From positions 1 through 11,977 of the forward strand of contig CAMPHR010000061.1 of the NCBI GenBank assembly GCA_946886075.1: a DNA stretch of 11,977 nt. Direction: 5' to 3'. Both the position numbers and the translations under genes were made by a program. The DNA is from an uncultured Novosphingobium sp. Its GTDB lineage: Bacteria; Pseudomonadota; Alphaproteobacteria; Sphingomonadales; Sphingomonadaceae. Under the pieces are notes generated by a model. That model did no database searches and had not been told where the DNA came from. It was given only the letters and a program-made list of their open reading frames with translations. Positions 9,891 through 11,977 of the stretch are shown piece by piece; position 1 is the first letter of the stretch; the number at the start of each line of letters is the position of its first letter.

Positions 9891-10574
9891 TTATCTGGCG
9901 CCGCACTTCATGGGAGTGGGAGAAAGTTTCGAAATGTCTTCACTGGTGATCGTCTTTGCCAGCTCCACCAGACCCTTGACAGCGATATTTTTCACGCCCG
10001 GCATGTCTGCCGCCCAAGGCCGCCCATAGCCTGAAAACAGCGTCATCCCGTCGGCGGCGCCATATATGAATATGGCGACCACTGCTGCATCCTCATGACT
10101 TAATGACGGATTTAGCCGTTCCACGAACTGTGTGATCATCCGATGGACATGGCGATGAAGCGCCTCCAGCCGGTCCGCCACAAGTTCATTATGGTTGGCC
10201 ATCGCCCAAAGCTCGGTGAACAAATTTGTTGTCTGCTTCGTGCTGATATCATCCAAAATATAGGTTATCAGCCGCGCCAGCCCTTCTTCGGCCGAATGGC
10301 CGGGCTCCTCCATCGCCCCGTCGATCTGGCTTCCGCCCGCGAGGATGATCTCGTCCAGCAGAACCTCAACCAGCATTTCCTTCCGGGGAAAGTGATGGTT
10401 CACATGCCCTACCTTCAACCCGCATTCCGTAGCGATCCGCTGAAGCGTAAAGGTTCCGGAGCCTTCCTCCACCAGCACATGCAATGCGGCTTTTAGGATC
10501 GCGTTCACCGTCTCGGCTCCCCGCGAGTAGACGCCGGGCTTCCGGCGTCTGGCTGTTTTCAGGTCATCGGTCAT
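9891..10574 (-). CDS. TetR/AcrR-family transcriptional regulator
   Basis: This 227-residue protein has the TetR layout. The N-terminal DNA-binding region has helix-turn-helix at ~42-76 (FTLQRIATECG, then KVGHVNHHFPRKE as recognition helix and the following turn), and a divergent all-helical ligand-binding domain spans ~80-215. An Arg/Lys-rich N-terminal arm (TARRRK) precedes the first helix. The start is ATG 10574; a GTG six bases upstream is possible, and neither has a strong ribosome binding site. It lies directly upstream of the CAR operon in the same direction. It most likely represses that operon, with the acid substrate or its product as ligand (inference). A 19-bp palindrome 16 bases before its start suggests autoregulation. 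Confidence 0.88.
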   Translation of the reverse strand: MTDDLKTARRRKPGVYSRGAETVNAILKAALHVLVEEGSGTFTLQRIATECGLKVGHVNHHFPRKEMLVEVLLDEIILAGGSQIDGAMEEPGHSAEEGLARLITYILDDISTKQTTNLFTELWAMANHNELVADRLEALHRHVHRMITQFVERLNPSLSHEDAAVVAIFIYGAADGMTLFSGYGRPWAADMPGVKNIAVKGLVELAKTITSEDISKLSPTPMKCGAR

Positions 10575-10590
10575 GGTCACTTATATCTGG

Positions 10591-10609
10591 TGCTGAACGG
10601 CGATCAGCA
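10591..10609. promoter_or_regulatory. 19-bp near-perfect palindrome, candidate autoregulatory operator of the TetR gene
   Basis: TGCTGAACGGCGATCAGCA pairs at 8 of 9 symmetric positions around a central G. It lies 16 bases before the TetR-family start codon. Position, length and symmetry are those of a TetR-type autoregulatory operator. Its sequence differs from the pair of sites before CAR, so one protein may not bind both. Confidence 0.5.
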
Positions 10610-10756
10610 AGCGAATCTCACTGGAGGCGACGCGGAACAGGTATTTATTTAATCCAAAAAGCGGGAGGTTAAGGCTTTCCCGGCAGTTCACCCATGTCGT
10701 TTGAGCGCCCCTTTCTCCCAAATGCCAAAAAGCCAAATTTTCCTAGTTGACAGAAA

Positions 10757-10781
10757 CTTGAAGATAAACAAGTATCTCAAG
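10757..10781. repeat. 25-base inverted repeat
   Basis: CTTG + AGATA pairs with TATCT + CAAG around AACAAG, with a single unpaired A at 10761. It may be an operator or an RNA hairpin in the leader upstream of the TetR gene. No T-tract is present, so terminator function is not supported. Confidence 0.3.
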
Positions 10782-10906
10782 TCATTCCTGTGTGTCAGCA
10801 TCTCATCGGGCGAGAATGCGTGTGCGGTCCCGAATTTTCGGTCGCTTGTCAGTATATGATAACCGACATCGACAAGTGCTTTTTTAACAGATGCGACTGA
10901 GATCAA

Positions 10907-10923
10907 GATTATTAATTATAATC
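10907..10923. promoter_or_regulatory. 17-bp AT-rich palindrome upstream of the receptor gene
   Basis: GATTAT-TAATT-ATAATC is a perfect 6-bp inverted repeat, and its centre is symmetric except at one pair. It lies about 110 bases before the receptor start, in the AT-rich part. The outer GATTA/TAATC halves resemble those of the palindrome before the GH39 gene at 2060-2077. Confidence 0.3.
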
Positions 10924-11030
10924 GATTTCTATATGGTCATTTTTTAATGAACTGTTTTTTCATTGACGCGCTCTAAAATCTCTGTTCACACCTTAAGTAT
11001 ATATGAATCATGATTTAAAGGGGGAGAATC

Positions 11031-11977
11031 ATGACTATGAGACAGTTGTCTTTTGTCCGCATGCTGATGGGAACAGCTGTTCTCGTCAGCGGCGCTGGAA
11101 CGGCCTTTTCCCAGACATCAACGCGACAGGATGAACCTGCTCCGACCGCCTCTGCGAGCGGATCGGGCCGTTCGGAAATAGTCCTTACAGCACGCAGGCG
11201 CTAAGAACGGCTACAGAATGTCCCAATCTCCGCGACCGCCTTTGACGCCAATTCACTGGCGCAACGTAACATCTCGAATACGCAGGACCTGCTGGGGCAA
11301 ATACCTCGCTCGTGGTCGGCCGATCGGGGCAGCAACGCAATACCGAGAATATCACGATACGAGGCCAAGGCGCGACCTTCAATGCGGCACCGGGTGTGGT
11401 CCTGTATTCGGCCGAAGTCCCGCTGATCGCGGATCAGCGCAATAACGCCCAGAATGGCGGCGGCTTAGACTATTACGACCTCGCCAGCCTGCAGGTCCTG
11501 CGCGGGCCGCAAGGCACGCTGTTTGGTCGTAACACAACTGGCGGCGCGGTTCTGTTCCAACCGCAGCGTCCAATCGACCGACTCGAAGGCTATGGCCAGA
11601 TCCAATATGACAATTATGATTCGGTCGAGGTGCGCGGCGCGCTAAACTTGCCGATTGTCGAAGATACGCTCCTGCTGCGTGTCGCCGGCATCTACCAGAA
11701 GCGCGACTGTTTCACGCACGAAATCACCACGGACACGGACCTGGATAGTCGTAATCGCTATTCCTTCCGTGCAGGTTTGACCTGGCGCATGGTGCCCGGT
11801 ATTGAGAATTATCCCCTCGCGCCCGTGGGCCGCGTTCAGGAACATGGCACGGGAACGGTGCTTAATGCCGTCCCGGACGGCGTTGATCCTCAAACGGGGC
11901 TGCCATTCAGCACCGATCTCCTGCAACAGAACGGTCGCGGTATCCGGTCGGTCGCACTCAGCCCGTTGCTTTGGAGC
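11031..11977 (+). pseudogene. TonB-dependent outer-membrane receptor, broken by a stop codon and a frameshift; runs off the right edge
   Basis: The gene starts at ATG 11031 behind GGGGGAG. It encodes a signal peptide (residues 1-28, ending near AFSQ) and a TonB-box-like stretch EIVLTA (49-54), followed by RRR. Then TAA at 11202-11204 replaces what is usually a Glu codon, since ERLQNVPISATAF, a typical continuation, follows in the same frame. After ...DLLGQIP the frame slips by -1 near 11306-11309. The plug domain then continues as LVVGRSGQQRNTENITIRG, with the family motif LQVLRGPQGTLFGRNTTGG, and stays open to the window end as the start of the barrel. Such receptors import oligosaccharides, siderophores or hydrophobic compounds across the outer membrane. 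The two lesions leave only a 57-residue product. Both lie in clean family sequence, so decay, or less likely sequencing error, is the explanation. Confidence 0.85.

Larger units (their letters stand above)
10575..11030. other. 456-base divergent intergenic region
   Basis: The region separates the minus-strand TetR gene from the plus-strand receptor pseudogene and should hold promoters for both. It becomes markedly AT-rich from about 10880 to 11020, unlike the coding regions. I see three inverted repeats (listed separately), the perfect 10-bp palindrome AATCATGATT at 11006-11015, and the receptor's ribosome binding site GGGGGAG at 11021-11026. A 72-codon minus-strand frame here (10688-10906) starts at TTG without a ribosome binding site and is not accepted as a gene. 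Confidence 0.55.

Noticed and set aside
9685..9906. 73-codon minus-strand frame between TetR and CAR
   Set aside because: It overlaps the end of the TetR gene and the predicted promoter, and has no recognisable motif or ribosome binding site.
10688..10906. 72-codon minus-strand frame upstream of the TetR gene
   Set aside because: It starts at TTG with no ribosome binding site, sits in an AT-rich intergenic region and shows no known motif. A gene remnant is possible but cannot be supported.

Overview
The window looks like part of an alphaproteobacterial genome, most likely a sphingomonad (Sphingobium/Novosphingobium-like). This rests on the GC-rich coding regions, the TonB-dependent receptor of the 'EIVxTAxRR' type, and the mix of Tat-exported glycoside hydrolases with small-molecule redox enzymes. 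It is an inference from style, as no rRNA or tRNA is present. Everything from position 50 to 10574 reads on the minus strand. Only the broken receptor gene at the right end reads on the plus strand.

Left part (1-2009): a Tat-signal-bearing glycoside-hydrolase-like gene is cut after codon 58 by sequence with the repeat pattern of an IS21-type insertion-sequence end, which runs off the left edge. Upstream of it lies an intact Tat-exported GH39-type glycosidase (495-2009) with both catalytic glutamates. A 607-base stretch with no recognisable gene follows (2010-2616); it holds an 18-bp palindrome that may control the glycosidase.

Centre (2617-9542): a compact set of four co-directional genes. 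In transcription order they are a full-length carboxylic acid reductase (CAR: adenylation, carrier and reductase domains, 1183 aa), a zinc alcohol dehydrogenase/aldehyde reductase of the YahK/cinnamyl-alcohol type that overlaps it by ATGA, an MFS transporter after a 97-base gap with a strong hairpin, and an FMN nitronate monooxygenase-family protein 2 bases further on. CAR plus ADH would convert a carboxylic acid through the aldehyde to an alcohol. The substrate, and the roles of the transporter and flavoprotein, are not readable from sequence.

Regulation (9543-11030): a TetR-family repressor gene lies upstream in the same direction. The gap between it and CAR holds a good sigma70-type promoter and two related 15-bp semi-palindromes 38 bp apart, just before the CAR start. 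A separate 19-bp near-perfect palindrome lies just before the repressor gene. The AT-rich stretch up to 11030 holds further inverted repeats.

Right part (11031-11977): a TonB-dependent receptor gene carrying both an in-frame nonsense codon and a -1 frameshift, running off the window. The two damaged outer genes and the intact glycosidase look like the remains of a glycoside uptake/hydrolysis locus on either side of an intact acid-reduction operon. I saw no clearly new system. The CAR operon with its paired candidate operators is the most notable part.
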